Below, one piece after another: positions 27,595 to 37,402 of a stretch of DNA of 64,000 nucleotides; the stretch's first letter is position 1; every line of letters starts with the position of its first letter. A program made the position numbers and the translations under genes. This stretch comes from Kangiella sp. TOML190. GTDB lineage: Bacteria; Pseudomonadota; Gammaproteobacteria; Enterobacterales; Kangiellaceae. The stretch spans positions 248,001 to 312,000 of the forward strand of contig NZ_BQYL01000001.1 in NCBI RefSeq assembly GCF_023706045.1, written 5' to 3'. The notes beneath the pieces were generated by a model. The model saw only the letters and a program-made list of their open reading frames with translations, was not told where the DNA came from and made no database searches.

Positions 27595-29445
27595 ATGACA
27601 AAAAAATTCAATTCAAAACATCTTTTCTTAGGTTTAATCTTGGCTCTGGGAACTCTATCGCTGTCTGCTTGCTTTGCAACCCAAAGCCGCAGCCTGGGAA
27701 AATCGGATGATATTTACCAAACCGGCGGTAATTCTGCGGATTATTACCTGCAACAAGCAGCTCAATATCAAGGCAGCGATAAAGCCCCTTGGAAACTGCG
27801 GGCCGCCTCGGCTTACGCCAAAGAGCAGCAATTTAGCAACGCCTATAACACCCTAATTTCCTTCCAAGCCACTCAATTACCGCCGCAACAAAGAAATGCT
27901 TATTATTTATTAAAGGGTGAGTCCGCTTTGCGACAGCAAAAAGGCTTTGAGGCTATTCGTGCGCTACAATCGGTTAATCAACCTGATCGTCAAAGTCGTG
28001 CTTGGAATCGCCACTATCAGTTATTATTCGCCGATGCTTTGAGCCTTAATAACCGAAATGCCGATGCTGCCGTACGCCGTATTCAAGCCGCTGAACTGAT
28101 CGATGATCCCAGCCAATTGGATAGCCAGTACCAGCAAGCTTGGCAGGAGTTAAGCCAAGCGCCGTTAGGGGCTATAGAAACGAAACTCAGTCGCGCCCAA
28201 GATCACGATACCATCGCTTGGCTAGAGCTTGCTCAAGTGCAAAAAAAATATCAGCGTAATGCCCGCCTATTATCCGAAGGCTTAAGTAATTGGTTGCAGC
28301 AATACGCAGGTCATCCAGCCATCAGTTATTTGCCCAGTGACGTCAGCCAGCTCAGAACTGCAGATTTTAGTCTGCCGCGAAAAGTGGCGTTAATCGTACC
28401 TTTATCCGGTCGCTTTGCTACCGTTGGTGGCGCTATCCGCGACGGCTTTTTAGCAGGCTACTTTGAAAGCCAAAAGTCTCGTGGCGAATTGCCGGAAATT
28501 CAAGTTTACGACAGCGCTAGCGGACAAACTATGGATCAGCTATACCAGCAGGCAATGACTGATGGGGTCGAAATGGTGGTCGGCCCCTTATTAAAAAATA
28601 ATATTGATCAGCTCACGCGTTACAGCGATATGCAACTGCCGACTTTGGTACTCAATCGTCTTGCTAGCGATTTTAGCCCAACCAATATGTACCAGTTTGG
28701 CTTACCCGTCGAGGACGAAGCAGCGCAAATAGCTCGCTACGCTATTCGCAAAGGAGAAACTCGAGCCTTTGTTATCAATGCAGAAGCCTCGGTTGGTGCT
28801 CGCGCAGTGGATAGTTTTGTACGCACTTATGAAGATTTGGGCGGGACTGTGGTTCAAGTGGCGGATATTTCTCGCAACCAAGATCCCAAATCCGCCATTA
28901 CTCGATTACTGGGGGTGGATAAAACTGAAAAACGCTCGCAAGAATTACAGAATTTATTGAACGTACCGGTGGAGTCATCGGGCCAAGGTAGTAGCAATGC
29001 CGATGCCATTTTTCTTATTAGCAACGCGCAAAAGGCCCGCATTATCAAACCCTACCTAAACTATTATTATGCTTATAACTTGCCGGTATACGCTACTTCC
29101 GACATCTATTCTGGCAGCACTAATCCACGTTTGGATAACGATTTATCGGGTATCATGTTTACCGATGCGCCTTGGGTTTTGGGCAGCAGCAAAGATATTC
29201 TTAGCGCCAAAAAATCACTGAGCAAAACCCTACCCAGTTCGCACAAACGTCTCGGGCGTTTTTTCGCCTTAGGCCATGATGCCTATCGTATTATTCCGGA
29301 GCTTGGCCAACTTTCGACAGTGCCAGAGTCGGCAATAGAGGGATTGTCAGGCGTTTTGAGCATGGATTCGTATGGCCGAATTCAGCGTCAGTTGGCTTGG
29401 GGGCGTTATGAAAAGGGGCGCGTTAAAACCTATAACCAGCGCTAA
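27595..29445 (+). CDS. lpoA: Outer-membrane lipoprotein LpoA, PBP1a activator
   Basis: 616 residues. A lipoprotein signal with lipobox LSAC puts the acylated cysteine at C26. The N-terminal half is TPR-like helical (to about 250). The C-terminal half has the periplasmic-binding-protein fold of the LppC family, starting at KVALIVPLSGRFATVGGAIR. LpoA reaches from the outer membrane through peptidoglycan to activate PBP1a. It starts the rightward lpoA-yraN-diaA-dolP cluster. Confidence 0.95.
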   Translation: MTKKFNSKHLFLGLILALGTLSLSACFATQSRSLGKSDDIYQTGGNSADYYLQQAAQYQGSDKAPWKLRAASAYAKEQQFSNAYNTLISFQATQLPPQQRNAYYLLKGESALRQQKGFEAIRALQSVNQPDRQSRAWNRHYQLLFADALSLNNRNADAAVRRIQAAELIDDPSQLDSQYQQAWQELSQAPLGAIETKLSRAQDHDTIAWLELAQVQKKYQRNARLLSEGLSNWLQQYAGHPAISYLPSDVSQLRTADFSLPRKVALIVPLSGRFATVGGAIRDGFLAGYFESQKSRGELPEIQVYDSASGQTMDQLYQQAMTDGVEMVVGPLLKNNIDQLTRYSDMQLPTLVLNRLASDFSPTNMYQFGLPVEDEAAQIARYAIRKGETRAFVINAEASVGARAVDSFVRTYEDLGGTVVQVADISRNQDPKSAITRLLGVDKTEKRSQELQNLLNVPVESSGQGSSNADAIFLISNAQKARIIKPYLNYYYAYNLPVYATSDIYSGSTNPRLDNDLSGIMFTDAPWVLGSSKDILSAKKSLSKTLPSSHKRLGRFFALGHDAYRIIPELGQLSTVPESAIEGLSGVLSMDSYGRIQRQLAWGRYEKGRVKTYNQR

Positions 29446-29479
29446 ACTTAACCAAATTACTAGGTAAAATTATTACACT

Positions 29480-29860
29480 ATGGCAAAGGACAGCCGAGCA
29501 ACCGGAATTGCAATAGAGCAAAGCGTAAAACGCTATCTGCAAAAACAAGCTTTAGACTTTGTAGAGGCCAACTTTCACTCTCGCTTTGGTGAAATCGACT
29601 TGATTTTTTTAGACAAAAACGTGGAACCCCATTGTCTGGTATTTGTCGAAGTGCGCTATAGAGCTGACAATAGTTTTGGTAGTGCCGCTGAATCGGTAGA
29701 TTACCGCAAACAACAAAAACTGCTAAAAACCGCTGAAGTCTATTTGCAACAAAAGAAGATGACCAATTTCAATGCGCGATTCGACGTGGTTTCAGCCAAT
29801 GCAACAAAAGATCACAAATTTCAATGGTATAAAAATGCCTTTGAGGCGAGTCCTTGGTAA
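29480..29860 (+). CDS. yraN: YraN family (UPF0102) endonuclease-like protein
   Basis: 126 residues. The PD-(D/E)xK-like core is visible: RFGEIDLIFLD and VFVEVRYRA, followed by the SVDYRKQQKLLKTAE segment typical of the family. Biochemical role is not settled. It lies 34 bp after lpoA in the conserved order. Confidence 0.93.
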   Translation: MAKDSRATGIAIEQSVKRYLQKQALDFVEANFHSRFGEIDLIFLDKNVEPHCLVFVEVRYRADNSFGSAAESVDYRKQQKLLKTAEVYLQQKKMTNFNARFDVVSANATKDHKFQWYKNAFEASPW

Positions 29861-29889
29861 ACTAGAGAAAACTAACTATTCAGATCGCG

Positions 29890-30473
<584 letters not shown>

Positions 30474-30550
30474 AGCGAACAAACTAAGCTAGCAAAATAA
30501 ACAGCCTACAAGGCCTAACAAATTACTTTAATATTAGGACAACCCAAAAG

Positions 30551-31066
30551 ATGAAATTCAGACTCCTTTTAATCAGTGTTATCTTAAATTTTGGCTTAAT
30601 CTCATGCACCACTTTTGGCACCGTCGCTGAAGACGGTAGTATAGAAACTCGAGTTGATGATTTATTGGAACCGATCGAAGATGCCAATCCCCCCGCTTTT
30701 ATCGGTGTGAAAAGTCATAACTTATACGTCCTAGTATACGGTCAAGTACCTAATCAAGCGGTGTTTGACGAGGTAAGTCAAACTATCACGGGCGTACCAG
30801 AAATTCGCAAAGTGTTTAACGAATTACGGATTGCCGATCCTGAAGCAGTCAGTGATATGAACGATTCTTGGATCACGACCAAGCTTCGCTCCAGCTTAGT
30901 CGCCGAAAAAGGCCTCGACTCTAAACGTATCACAGTGTTAACAGAAAATGGCGAAGTGTTTCTTATGGGCTTAGTGACCCGCGCCGAAGCCGACAAAGCC
31001 ACCCTAATCGCTAGAAATATTTCGGGCGTAACCAAAGTGGTTAAGATTTTTGAGTATATAGATTAA
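30551..31066 (+). CDS. dolP: BON-domain outer-membrane lipoprotein DolP (YraP)
   Basis: 171 residues. The lipoprotein signal ends in LISC with C19 as the acylation site. Two BON domains follow (about 45-100, and 105-171 beginning DSWITTKLRSSLVAEKGLDS). DolP supports outer-membrane integrity and BAM function in E. coli. It is the last gene of the lpoA cluster. Confidence 0.93.
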   Translation: MKFRLLLISVILNFGLISCTTFGTVAEDGSIETRVDDLLEPIEDANPPAFIGVKSHNLYVLVYGQVPNQAVFDEVSQTITGVPEIRKVFNELRIADPEAVSDMNDSWITTKLRSSLVAEKGLDSKRITVLTENGEVFLMGLVTRAEADKATLIARNISGVTKVVKIFEYID

Positions 31067-31210
31067 AACTGCTGCGCGTCGTTTAGACTTTGATGAAATC
31101 TATTGTTTGTCTTGTTATTTAGAATGCTAAACTCCGCATCAAAAAATTGATTTCGCTGCAATATAATCTTTTTATGTTTTAGCAAAGCGGAAAAGCGGCT
31201 TTTAGTTTTT

Positions 31211-31615
31211 TTACTTCACCACTTTTAAACTAGGCTTACCCTTTTTTGGCTTTGGTGGTTCGTCATTAGGATCGTCGCCTTCTATATCGCCTTCGTACAT
31301 ATCGGGGGAGAACATGATCCCTTTATCATTCTCGCGAGTATAGATCGCTAAAATCGAATTCATGGGAACATAGATATTAAGTGAGGAGCCTGAAAATCGC
31401 GCTTTAAAGCTGATCGCTTCGTGGCCCATGTGGAAATCACCCACCGCGCTAGGCGCAATGTTCAAGACGATCTTACCATCGTTAGCGAACTGTTTGGGGA
31501 TGTCCACTTGCGGATGGCTGGCATCCACTAGGATTTGCGGCGTCCAATCGTTATCGAGCATCCACTCGTAATAAGCGATGAGTAGGTAAGGCTGTAATGG
31601 CGAACGAGTCGCCAT
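31211..31615 (-). CDS. sspB: ClpXP protease specificity factor SspB
   Basis: 134 residues. The N-terminal substrate-binding domain (RSPLQPYLLIAYYEWMLDNDWTPQI-type, with VDASHPQVDIP and NIAPSAV) is typical. A flexible acidic linker ends in the ClpX-binding tail PSLKVVK. SspB delivers ssrA-tagged proteins to ClpXP. It begins 1 bp after the sspA stop, so the pair is coupled. Confidence 0.97.
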   Translation of the reverse strand: MATRSPLQPYLLIAYYEWMLDNDWTPQILVDASHPQVDIPKQFANDGKIVLNIAPSAVGDFHMGHEAISFKARFSGSSLNIYVPMNSILAIYTRENDKGIMFSPDMYEGDIEGDDPNDEPPKPKKGKPSLKVVK

Positions 31616-31616
31616 T

Positions 31617-32246
31617 TTATAGCCCCATACGCAGTTCTTGCTCTTCTTCGGTTAAGCTGACCTTAAAAGATTCGCGCTCGAAGATACGGTCCATATAGTC
31701 ATGAATGGCTTTTGAGCCTTTGCCGGAGATTTCCAAACCCAACTGCTCGGCACGCCATAACAAAGGTGCAATCACGCAATCGACCAAAGAAAATTCTTCG
31801 CTCATAAAGTAATCGCTAGCTCCAAATACTGGCGATAGCGCCATCACGCTTTCTTGCAATTGCTTGCGCGCTTTTTTGGCTTTGGCTTCAGTACCGTTTT
31901 GGATGATTTCAAACTGCGAATACCACTCTTTTAAGATACGGTGCATCATCAAACGGCTACGGCCGCGAGTAACAGGATATACGGGCATCAAAGGCGGATG
32001 CGGGAAGCGCTCGTCCAAATATTCCATAATGATGTTGGCTTCATACAACACCAAATCACGATCGATCAAGGTCGGCACAGAGCCGTAAGGATTTAAGTCG
32101 GTCAAGTCTTCAGGAATGTTATCACTGCTCACTTCAACCACTTCAAAATTGACTCCTTTTTCTGCCAACACAATTCGAACTTGGTGGCTGTAGGCATCAT
32201 TGCCCGAAAAAAGTGTCATAACTGAACGTTTGGCAACTACGGCCAT
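31617..32246 (-). CDS. sspA: Stringent starvation protein A (GST-like, RNA polymerase-associated)
   Basis: 209 residues with the glutathione-S-transferase fold: an N-terminal thioredoxin-like half (TLFSGNDAYSHQVRIVLAEKG) and a C-terminal helical half with PHPPLMPVYPVTRGRSR. SspA binds RNA polymerase and affects stress transcription rather than acting as a GST. TAGGAGA precedes its ATG. It forms the sspAB operon. Confidence 0.96.
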   Translation of the reverse strand: MAVVAKRSVMTLFSGNDAYSHQVRIVLAEKGVNFEVVEVSSDNIPEDLTDLNPYGSVPTLIDRDLVLYEANIIMEYLDERFPHPPLMPVYPVTRGRSRLMMHRILKEWYSQFEIIQNGTEAKAKKARKQLQESVMALSPVFGASDYFMSEEFSLVDCVIAPLLWRAEQLGLEISGKGSKAIHDYMDRIFERESFKVSLTEEEQELRMGL

Positions 32247-32268
32247 AGATGTTCTCCTAATCTATATA

Positions 32269-32297
32269 AGCCCAACAAACAGGTCATTCGTTGGGCT
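32269..32297 (-). terminator. Possible terminator hairpin between petC and sspA
   Basis: AGCCCAAC / GTTGGGCT, an 8-bp perfect inverted repeat with a 13-nt loop, 20 bp past the petC stop. The T run after it is weak (TTATAT), so read-through into sspA is possible. Confidence 0.5.
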
Positions 32298-32316
32298 AAG
32301 GTAACTTTTAATACGT

Positions 32317-33168
32317 CTAATGTACGTCTTTCCAGAATTCTTTTTTCATAAAGTAAGCTGGGATAAGCAATAAGACCAAGAATAAAATGGCCCAAATACC
32401 CATGCTTTTACTTTGCAGTTTGACTGGATTCGCGGTGTAAGCCATAAAAGCAACCAAATCACGAATGTTATGGTCGTAATCTTCTGGTGTCATACTGCCT
32501 TTAGCCGTTTGTACGAAGATTTTGCCATCTTGCGACAGTTCAGACTTCATTGCTTCAGCTTCATGCAGTTTGCTATTGGCTTCGGCTTTTTGTTGTTCGC
32601 TGGCTTCCGCATTGGCAATAATATTTTTTGCCTCATGGATAGCTGCTTCAACCGAAACCCAATCTTCGCTTAGCTCTTGAGTACCTTGCAGATCCGCTAA
32701 AACGTGCGGCATACCAACGTCTGGGAAAACCGTATTGTTGACTCCAAACGGACGCGAACTGTCCTTGTAGAAAGAGCGTAAGTAGTTATACAACCAATCT
32801 TCGCCACGGACACGAGCAGCCAAAGTTAAATCAAGCGGATCGACACCGAACCATTTCTTAGCCAACTTCGGATTCATGCTCTTCTTTAAGGTTTCACCAA
32901 ATTTTTGGTCACCCAACACCAAGTTTTCCATCACCTGCTCTTCACTCAAACCTAAGTCTTGAGCGATACGCGAGTAACGAACATACTCCATTGAGTGGCA
33001 ACCGGCACAGTAGTTGATAAACAACTTAGCGCCGTTTTGTAACGATTCTTTGTCCGCCAAATTGATGTTGGCGTGATCGTTTGGATAAGTTGCGCCACCG
33101 CCCGCAGAGAAAGCCACTGGAGCAGCTAGCGTCAATGCGGTAATCGCAGTAATAATTAGCTTTTTCAT
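32317..33168 (-). CDS. petC: Cytochrome c1 of the bc1 complex
   Basis: 283 residues, longer than many bacterial cytochromes c1. A signal peptide is followed by the heme c motif C54-AG-C57-H58, a probable axial methionine at M153 (FPDVGMPHVL), and one C-terminal membrane anchor (about 257-274). An unusual Glu/Ala/Lys-rich helical insert of about 35 residues sits at 174-212, before the GSMTPEDYDHNIRDLVAF segment. It passes electrons from the Rieske centre to a soluble cytochrome. Its start overlaps the petB stop (TAATG). Confidence 0.97.
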   Translation of the reverse strand: MKKLIITAITALTLAAPVAFSAGGGATYPNDHANINLADKESLQNGAKLFINYCAGCHSMEYVRYSRIAQDLGLSEEQVMENLVLGDQKFGETLKKSMNPKLAKKWFGVDPLDLTLAARVRGEDWLYNYLRSFYKDSSRPFGVNNTVFPDVGMPHVLADLQGTQELSEDWVSVEAAIHEAKNIIANAEASEQQKAEANSKLHEAEAMKSELSQDGKIFVQTAKGSMTPEDYDHNIRDLVAFMAYTANPVKLQSKSMGIWAILFLVLLLIPAYFMKKEFWKDVH

Positions 33169-34379
33169 TAGTGTGTCACCCTCTCTGGAACTGGCTTAGT
33201 CTTCTCGAATTTTGGCAATAATGGCAAAATCACTAAGAAGAATACGAAATAGTAAACCGTACATAGTTGGCCTAAGAATTTAGTCACTGGCGTTACTGCA
33301 ACCACCCCAAGGTAGCCCAGCACACAGAAACAAACCACAAACAAGGCCAAAGCAATTTTATAAGAAGCGCCGCGATAACGAATCGATTTCACCGGCTGTC
33401 TATCGAGCCAAGGCAACAAGAACAAGACGATAATCGCCGCCGCCATCGCTAGGAAGCCTAAGAAGGGATCGGGCACTGCACGTAAAATCGTGTAGAAGGG
33501 CGTGAAGTACCAAACGGGTGCAATGTGCGCTGGTGTTTTGAGCGGGTTTGCTGGCTCAAAGTTTGGACGCTCTAAGAAGTAACCGCCGAAATCTGGCGCG
33601 AAAAAGACGATGGCCAAGAAGAAGATCAAGAATACAATCACACCCACAATATCTTTCACTGTGTAGTAAGGGTGGAAAGGAATACCATCTAATGGTATAC
33701 CGTTTTCATCTTTCTTCTCTTTGATTTCAACGCCGTCAGGATTGTTAGAACCCACCTTATGCAAAGCAACCAAATGTAAAAACACCATGGCTACTAACGC
33801 TAGCGGCACTGCAACCACATGCAATGCGAAGAAGCGGTTCAAGGTCGCCAATGATAAGGTGAAGTCACCACGGATCCACTCTACCAAGCCATCGCCAATT
33901 ACTGGGATAGTACCAAAGAGATTGACAATCACCTGCGCACCCCAGAAGGACATTTGGCCCCAAGGCAATAGATAACCCATAAAGGCTTCCGCCATTAACA
34001 GCACAAAAATAATCATGCCGAAAATCCAGACCAACTCGCGTGGTTTTTTAAAGGAACCGTACATAACGCCACGGAACATATGCAAATACACCACCACAAA
34101 GAAAGCCGAAGCACCAGTCGAGTGCAAATATCGGATCAGCCAGCCCATATCCACATCACGCATGATGTATTCCACCGAAGCAAAAGGCTCGCTAGGGCTG
34201 TAGAACATGGTTAACCAGATACCGGTTAATAATTGGTTTACTAACACCAACAAAGCTAGTGAGCCAAAGAAATACCAGAAGTTAAAGTTCTTTGGCGCAT
34301 AGTATTCTGCCAAGTGCTCTTTCCAGACCTTAGAAGCTGGGAAACGAGCATCAAACCATTCAAATAAGCTCTTAAACAT
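33168..34379 (-). CDS. petB: Cytochrome b of the bc1 complex
   Basis: 403 residues with eight membrane spans. Heme-ligating histidines lie in helices B and D (RYLHSTGASAFF and FALHVVAVPLALVAMVFLHLV regions), and the Qo-site motif is present as DPEFE-like ERPNFEPANPLKTP. It carries hemes bL and bH and the quinol sites. Both ends overlap petA and petC as TAATG, indicating tight translational coupling. Confidence 0.98.
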   Translation of the reverse strand: MFKSLFEWFDARFPASKVWKEHLAEYYAPKNFNFWYFFGSLALLVLVNQLLTGIWLTMFYSPSEPFASVEYIMRDVDMGWLIRYLHSTGASAFFVVVYLHMFRGVMYGSFKKPRELVWIFGMIIFVLLMAEAFMGYLLPWGQMSFWGAQVIVNLFGTIPVIGDGLVEWIRGDFTLSLATLNRFFALHVVAVPLALVAMVFLHLVALHKVGSNNPDGVEIKEKKDENGIPLDGIPFHPYYTVKDIVGVIVFLIFFLAIVFFAPDFGGYFLERPNFEPANPLKTPAHIAPVWYFTPFYTILRAVPDPFLGFLAMAAAIIVLFLLPWLDRQPVKSIRYRGASYKIALALFVVCFCVLGYLGVVAVTPVTKFLGQLCTVYYFVFFLVILPLLPKFEKTKPVPERVTH

Positions 34380-34963
34380 TAGCTCTCCCCTCCCACCAAG
34401 ATGGTCTTATTCGCGGTATCAATTACATAAGGAGGAACTTCCAAGTTAGCGTTTGCTGGAACGCCGCTGTACACGCGCCCCGCTAAATCAAACTTAGAGC
34501 CGTGACATGGGCAATAGAAACCGCCCACCCAAGTCGAATCCAAAGAACCCGGATCGGCAAATAATTTAGGCGAACAACCTAGGTGAGTACACAAACCAAT
34601 CGCCACAAAAATTTCTGGCTCAATCGAGCGCCATTCGTTTTTGCAGTTCTCTGGTTGCTGCTTTTCATTGTCAGAGTTTGGATCTGCCACCAACTCATTA
34701 GAAGCAGTCACCGCTTTGAGCATAGCCGGATCACGACGCATAATCCAAACGGGTTTGCCCCGCCACTCAATGGTGATTTGCTGGCCGTTTTCCAGCTTAT
34801 CATACGCTTGCTCAACTGGCGCACCAGCCGACTTAGCTTTCTCACTCGGTGCCCATGATTTAACAAAAGGCACAGCCGCGAAACCCGCACCAACCGCTCC
34901 AACTACCGAAGTTGCACCGATTAGCAGATTCCTGCGTCCTTTATTAACGCCTTCACTACTCAT
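34379..34963 (-). CDS. petA: Rieske iron-sulfur subunit of the bc1 complex
   Basis: 194 residues. An N-terminal twin-arginine-like segment (KGRRNLLIGATSVVGAVGAG) doubles as the membrane anchor. The 2Fe-2S ligands are in CTHLGC and CPCHGS. It takes electrons from ubiquinol and hands them to cytochrome c1. It is the first gene of the leftward petABC operon. Confidence 0.98.
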   Translation of the reverse strand: MSSEGVNKGRRNLLIGATSVVGAVGAGFAAVPFVKSWAPSEKAKSAGAPVEQAYDKLENGQQITIEWRGKPVWIMRRDPAMLKAVTASNELVADPNSDNEKQQPENCKNEWRSIEPEIFVAIGLCTHLGCSPKLFADPGSLDSTWVGGFYCPCHGSKFDLAGRVYSGVPANANLEVPPYVIDTANKTILVGGES

Positions 34964-35151
34964 TAGGTTAGTCTCCCCACATCAAAAATTTGTATCCAGA
35001 CCGAACCAGCCTAAACACCTGAAATCTATAGCAAAAATTGGCCGAAACCCGCGTTTAAACAAAGACCCCACAAACGCTAAGCTTATTAAGCCACACTGGT
35101 GGCGTATCATACTGTAAATAAAGAAAATTCACAATCTGGTCTGACCTTTAA

Positions 35152-35184
35152 TCCCTGTCATTCCGGCAAAGACGGGAATCTTAT
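35152..35184. repeat. REP-like short palindrome
   Basis: The sequence around CTGTCATTCCGGCAAAGACG followed by GGAATC resembles the dispersed proteobacterial CATTCCCGC-type intergenic palindromes. Copies elsewhere in this window were not seen, so this rests on similarity remembered from other genomes. Confidence 0.5.
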
Positions 35185-35251
35185 CAGTAATCGTTCTGAA
35201 ATCTATTTATCGCTTGATAAACATGAGTAGTTTACTTATTCATTTTCTACC

Positions 35252-35699
35252 TAAAGGCACTTCCTTTGGGTCGTTTGCCTGTCCAAAGAAAACGAACCAA
35301 AAGAAAGGACACCCGAAAATTAGGTGCTTCGCACTTCCCTCGCTCGCAAAAGTTACTTAACGCGCCACAAAACGAAACCTCCTGTTTCGTCTTTGCTAAA
35401 TGGGGCTATCCCTGCCCAATTTACGCTATAACTTTTTCTCACTCAGCTAATTTTATGGGAAATTGGTCCAGACATCTGCATTTGCCCCCTTTAATTTCCA
35501 CCGAGCGATGGCGAGGAATAGCAATTCAAATCGTGGACGATTTGAATAGTGAAAACCAGCACAAGGAAGTGCTGTTTTTCATGGTGCGTTAAGTTTCGAG
35601 GCTGAGTGAGGGAAGCCATGGGCTGGGAATTACGGGGAAACATCTTTTGGTTACTTTTCGATGTTTAGAAAAGTGACTCGCCGAGGGGCGAAAAGGAAA
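35252..35699. mobile_element. Degenerate palindromic (MITE-like) element without transposase
   Basis: The left arm (about 35258-35365) and the reverse complement of the right arm (about 35585-35699) match in blocks: GAACCAAAAGA vs GTAACCAAAAGA, CTTCCCTC, CTC, and CTTAACGCGCC vs CTTAACGCACC. The arms enclose about 220 bp with no real gene. A 108-codon frame on the plus strand shows no protein-like character. It fills most of the 830-bp gap between petA and rpsI. I read it as a non-autonomous or decayed repeat element. Confidence 0.55.
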
Positions 35700-35721
35700 G
35701 GTATAAAACATAATCCACAAA

Positions 35722-35750
35722 CAAAACGCCTGCATAAAGCAGGCGTTTTG
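35722..35750 (-). terminator. Rho-independent terminator after rpsI
   Basis: A perfect 12-bp stem (CAAAACGCCTGC / GCAGGCGTTTTG) with an ATAAA loop, about 43 bp past the rpsI stop on the minus strand, followed by a TTTGTTTG run. Confidence 0.88.
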
Positions 35751-35793
35751 TATAACTCTGGATGATTCTCGCTCTTGTAAGAGCTGCGTAAAA

Positions 35794-36183
35794 TTAACGC
35801 TTAGAGAATTGAGGTTTCTTACGTGCTTTGTGCAAGCCAACTTTCTTACGTTCAACCGCACGCGCATCACGAGTCACATAACCCGCTTTGCGTAGCTCAG
35901 AGCGTAATTCACCATCATATTCCATCAAGGCACGAGTAATGCCGTGACGAATTGCACCGGCTTGGCCAGTACCGCCGCCGCCAGCAACCGTTACATAAAC
36001 GTCGAATTTTTCTAAAGTTTCAGTTAACTCTAAAGGTTGACGAACGACCATGCGCGAGGTTTCACGACCAAAATATTGGTCCAAAGATTTTTGGTTTACT
36101 GTAATAGTGCCACTGCCTGGACGTAAAAATACGCGAGCAGTAGAGCTTTTACGACGACCAGTTCCGTAATATTGTTCAGCCAT
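35794..36183 (-). CDS. rpsI: 30S ribosomal protein S9
   Basis: 129 residues, one short of E. coli S9. It begins [19 protein letters not shown] and ends in the basic tail KKPQFSKR, which reaches the P-site tRNA. It is cotranscribed with rplM (11-bp gap). Confidence 0.99.
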   Translation of the reverse strand: MAEQYYGTGRRKSSTARVFLRPGSGTITVNQKSLDQYFGRETSRMVVRQPLELTETLEKFDVYVTVAGGGGTGQAGAIRHGITRALMEYDGELRSELRKAGYVTRDARAVERKKVGLHKARKKPQFSKR

Positions 36184-36194
36184 AGTCTCCTACC

Positions 36195-36623
36195 TTATAT
36201 TTCCAAAGCGATTGGTTGCTGCGCCGCATGACCGTGCTCAGAACCCGCATATACTTTTAATTTACGGAACATAGCACGACCCAGAGGATTTCTTGGTAAC
36301 ATACCTTTAACCGCTTTCTCAATGATCATTTCAGGCTTACGCGTTTGTAAGTCATTGAAATTAATCTCTTTAATACCGCCAGGGTAACCAGTGTGACGGT
36401 AGTAGATTTTATCTTCTGCCTTTTTACCAGTAACCGTTACTTTCTCAGCGTTAATCACGATAATGTAATCGCCAGTATCAACGTGAGGCGTGTATTCTGC
36501 CTTATGCTTGCCTTTTAAACGACGAGCAACTTCAGTCGCCAAACGACCCAAAGTTTTGCCTTCTGCGTCAACTACGAACCAGTCGCGTTTTACAGTTTCA
36601 GGCTTTGCACTAAATGTTTTCAT
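36195..36623 (-). CDS. rplM: 50S ribosomal protein L13
   Basis: I start at the ATG at 36621-36623 ([15 protein letters not shown]), ten codons inside the longest frame, because this gives 142 residues, the E. coli length, with a matching N-terminus. A GGAG and TTGGAAAAG precede it. Family motifs include [17 protein letters not shown] and [21 protein letters not shown]. In E. coli L13 represses its own leader; no such element is proven here. Confidence 0.98.
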   Translation of the reverse strand: MKTFSAKPETVKRDWFVVDAEGKTLGRLATEVARRLKGKHKAEYTPHVDTGDYIIVINAEKVTVTGKKAEDKIYYRHTGYPGGIKEINFNDLQTRKPEMIIEKAVKGMLPRNPLGRAMFRKLKVYAGSEHGHAAQQPIALEI

Positions 36624-36715
36624 CTTTTCCAAGCTCCAAAAGCCGTTTTGCACTCTATGCGGGTAGCCGTAACTGCTTATTCACAGCCTACGCCACCTAA
36701 AAATTCAGAGCGCGA

Positions 36716-36744
36716 ATTGTACAGAAACACCACCCCTAGCACAA
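36716..36744 (-). promoter_or_regulatory. Candidate rplM-rpsI promoter
   Basis: Minus strand TTGTGC (36739-36744) and TACAAT (36716-36721) with a 17-bp spacer, followed by a GC-rich TCGCGC discriminator typical of growth-regulated ribosomal promoters. The leader before rplM would be about 85 nt. The rest of the 314-bp gap up to 36937 holds no gene; a small AGCGCT/AGCGCT hairpin lies at 36843-36860. Confidence 0.55.
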
Positions 36745-36937
36745 GAGGTAATGCCATATAATTAAGTTTTTTTATCTGTCCTGAAGAAATTTACGAATTT
36801 TAGCCTTAATCCGTAACAAAAGACTTTATTTAACGGGCTTTTAGCGCTATAAAAAGCGCTGGGGGAGTCAATTTTGCATTACTCGCCAAGACAAGAGCTA
36901 TTTTAACAGTCATTTAACATGAGGCAAAGGAAAAATA

Positions 36938-37270
36938 ATGGCAACTCGTAAAGTTACAGCAGTAAAAGAGAAGTTTACTAAAACTCAAATTTTAAACGAA
37001 ATCGCCGAGCAAACGGGTCTAACCAAGAAGGACGTGGGCGCGGTATTGGACGAATTAGGGGTAGTTATTGAGCGTCACGTCAAGAAGCGCTCTGTGGGCG
37101 AATTCACCTTACCTGGCTTATTAAAAATCAGCACGGTGAAAAAACCTGCCAAGAAAGCCCGTAAAGGTATCAACCCCTTCACTGGCGAAGAAACCATGTT
37201 CAAAGCTAAGCCAGCTTCAATCGCGGTAAAAATTCGCCCATTGAAGAAGTTAAAAGATATGGTTGGCTAA
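36938..37270 (+). CDS. HU/IHF-family nucleoid-associated DNA-binding protein
   Basis: 110 residues. The dimerisation half begins KTQILNEIAEQTGLTKKDV. The DNA-intercalating arm contains GINPFTGEE with the conserved proline, and the fold closes with KPASIAVKIRPLKKLKDMV. It is about 20 residues longer than canonical HU, with a basic N-terminal extension and a KKPAKKARK stretch before the arm. It belongs to the divergent HU-like group and is not clearly HupA/B or IHF. Its own terminator follows. Confidence 0.88.
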   Translation: MATRKVTAVKEKFTKTQILNEIAEQTGLTKKDVGAVLDELGVVIERHVKKRSVGEFTLPGLLKISTVKKPAKKARKGINPFTGEETMFKAKPASIAVKIRPLKKLKDMVG

Positions 37271-37298
37271 GCTACTCTTCAGAGAAAGCTAATGTACG

Positions 37299-37326
37299 AA
37301 AAGCCGGCAATTGTCGGCTTTTTTTA
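37299..37326 (+). terminator. Rho-independent terminator after the HU-like gene
   Basis: AAAGCCG / CGGCTTT stem with an 8-nt loop and a seven-T run, 28 bp past the stop. Confidence 0.88.
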
Positions 37327-37402
37327 TCGCGGCTTTCGCAACTATTTGTCAAGAATAAAAAAATACTATCAAAATATATTAATAATTAAAAAGGGGAAAA
37401 TC

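Noticed and set aside
35266-35592. 108-codon frame inside the palindromic element
   Set aside because: Low-complexity basic sequence with no domain, and it starts within an inverted-repeat arm.
37292-37402. Longer N-terminus for the Asp-box lipoprotein
   Set aside because: It runs through the terminator of the HU-like gene and would bury the lipoprotein signal.
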